From positions 77,673,090-77,737,089 of the forward strand of contig JAVGWX010000004.1 of assembly GCA_036924085.1 (NCBI GenBank): a stretch of 64,000 nucleotides of DNA. Direction: 5' to 3'. The notes beneath the pieces were generated by a model. The model ran no database searches and was not told the DNA's origin. It saw nothing but the letters and a program-made list of their open reading frames with translations. This document shows, in pieces, positions 63,956-64,000 of this stretch; the stretch's first letter is position 1; each line of letters begins with the position of its first letter. The position numbers and the translations under genes were made by a program. This DNA is from Ariolimax columbianus (lineage: Eukaryota; Mollusca; Gastropoda; Stylommatophora; Arionidae).

Positions 63956-64000
63956 GGTGTTCGTCATAAAAAGGACGTGACATTTCGTAGTTTAAAGTGA
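63956..64000 (-). repeat. SINE-3 3' end, cut by window edge
   Basis: GGTGTTCGTCATAAAAAGGA, CGTGACATTTCGTAGTTTA. Confidence 0.6.

Noticed and set aside
63589..63980. Hydrophobic 126-codon and 61-codon frames (phenylalanine/leucine-rich)
   Set aside because: Translation of a (CTTT)n microsatellite, not a membrane protein.

Overview
This is eukaryotic, repeat-dominated DNA. I recognise no intact host gene and no bacterial-style gene organisation. The window is mostly decayed non-LTR retrotransposons, short interspersed repeats, two DNA transposons, long tandem arrays and two blocks of broken nuclear ribosomal DNA. The 18S/28S pieces are metazoan. The mix of elements (an apurinic-endonuclease/RT/RNase H LINE, CR1/L2 LINEs, RTE-like fragments, tRNA-derived SINEs, minisatellite-bearing interspersed elements) looks most like a mollusc, plausibly a heterobranch gastropod; that assignment is inference.

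Layout. 1-4.9 kb: SINEs and 3' ends of LINE-like RT genes. 4.9-16.8 kb: one 11.9-kb compound insertion bounded by a perfect 13-bp direct repeat (4900-4912 and 16777-16789). Read on the minus strand it runs 5' ETS, first ~500 nt of 18S, an antisense LINE (copy C), then a sense LINE (copy A) carrying a same-family insertion (copy B), and ends in A's (GAA)n tail. 16.9-31.5 kb: SINEs, a mariner remnant, RT fragments, minisatellites and two candidate host exons (25487-25710 plus; 26817-27081 minus). 31.6-34.3 kb: a TA-flanked DNA transposon with ~100-bp terminal inverted repeats, with an RTE-like fragment inside. 34.3-41.9 kb: RT fragments, minisatellites (72, 27, 38 and 55 bp). 42-46.1 kb: a ~59-copy 70-bp satellite. 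46.1-49.3 kb: SINEs and another minisatellite-bearing element. 49.3-54.95 kb: a second rDNA-LINE chimera, again minus strand: 5' ETS, ~1.2 kb of 18S, an 18S/28S patchwork, the 28S 3' end, a short spacer, then LINE copy D and its (GAA)n tail. 55.1-58.6 kb: 52-bp and 39-bp arrays. 58.9-62.8 kb: a nearly full-length CR1/L2 element with an SGNH-esterase ORF1. 62.8-64 kb: an RT fragment and a microsatellite.

The main point of interest is that two loci join ribosomal RNA sequence upstream of copies of one LINE family (called the GAA-LINE here). One is bounded by a target-site duplication whose left copy abuts the LINE's 3' tail, the signature of target-primed reverse transcription. This suggests that pre-rRNA/LINE chimeric RNAs, or template jumps onto rRNA, were reverse transcribed and inserted. 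A short core motif (GAAATCGGATG..CTGGGCC) is also shared between the 5' UTR of this LINE and two SINE families, and one SINE family shares its (GAA)n tail.

Labels used here (GAA-LINE, SINE-1 to SINE-4, MSR) are local names, not database names. No copy of the GAA-LINE in the window is complete: A is broken by stops and indels, B lacks the endonuclease, C lacks the RNase H core, D lacks the RT core.
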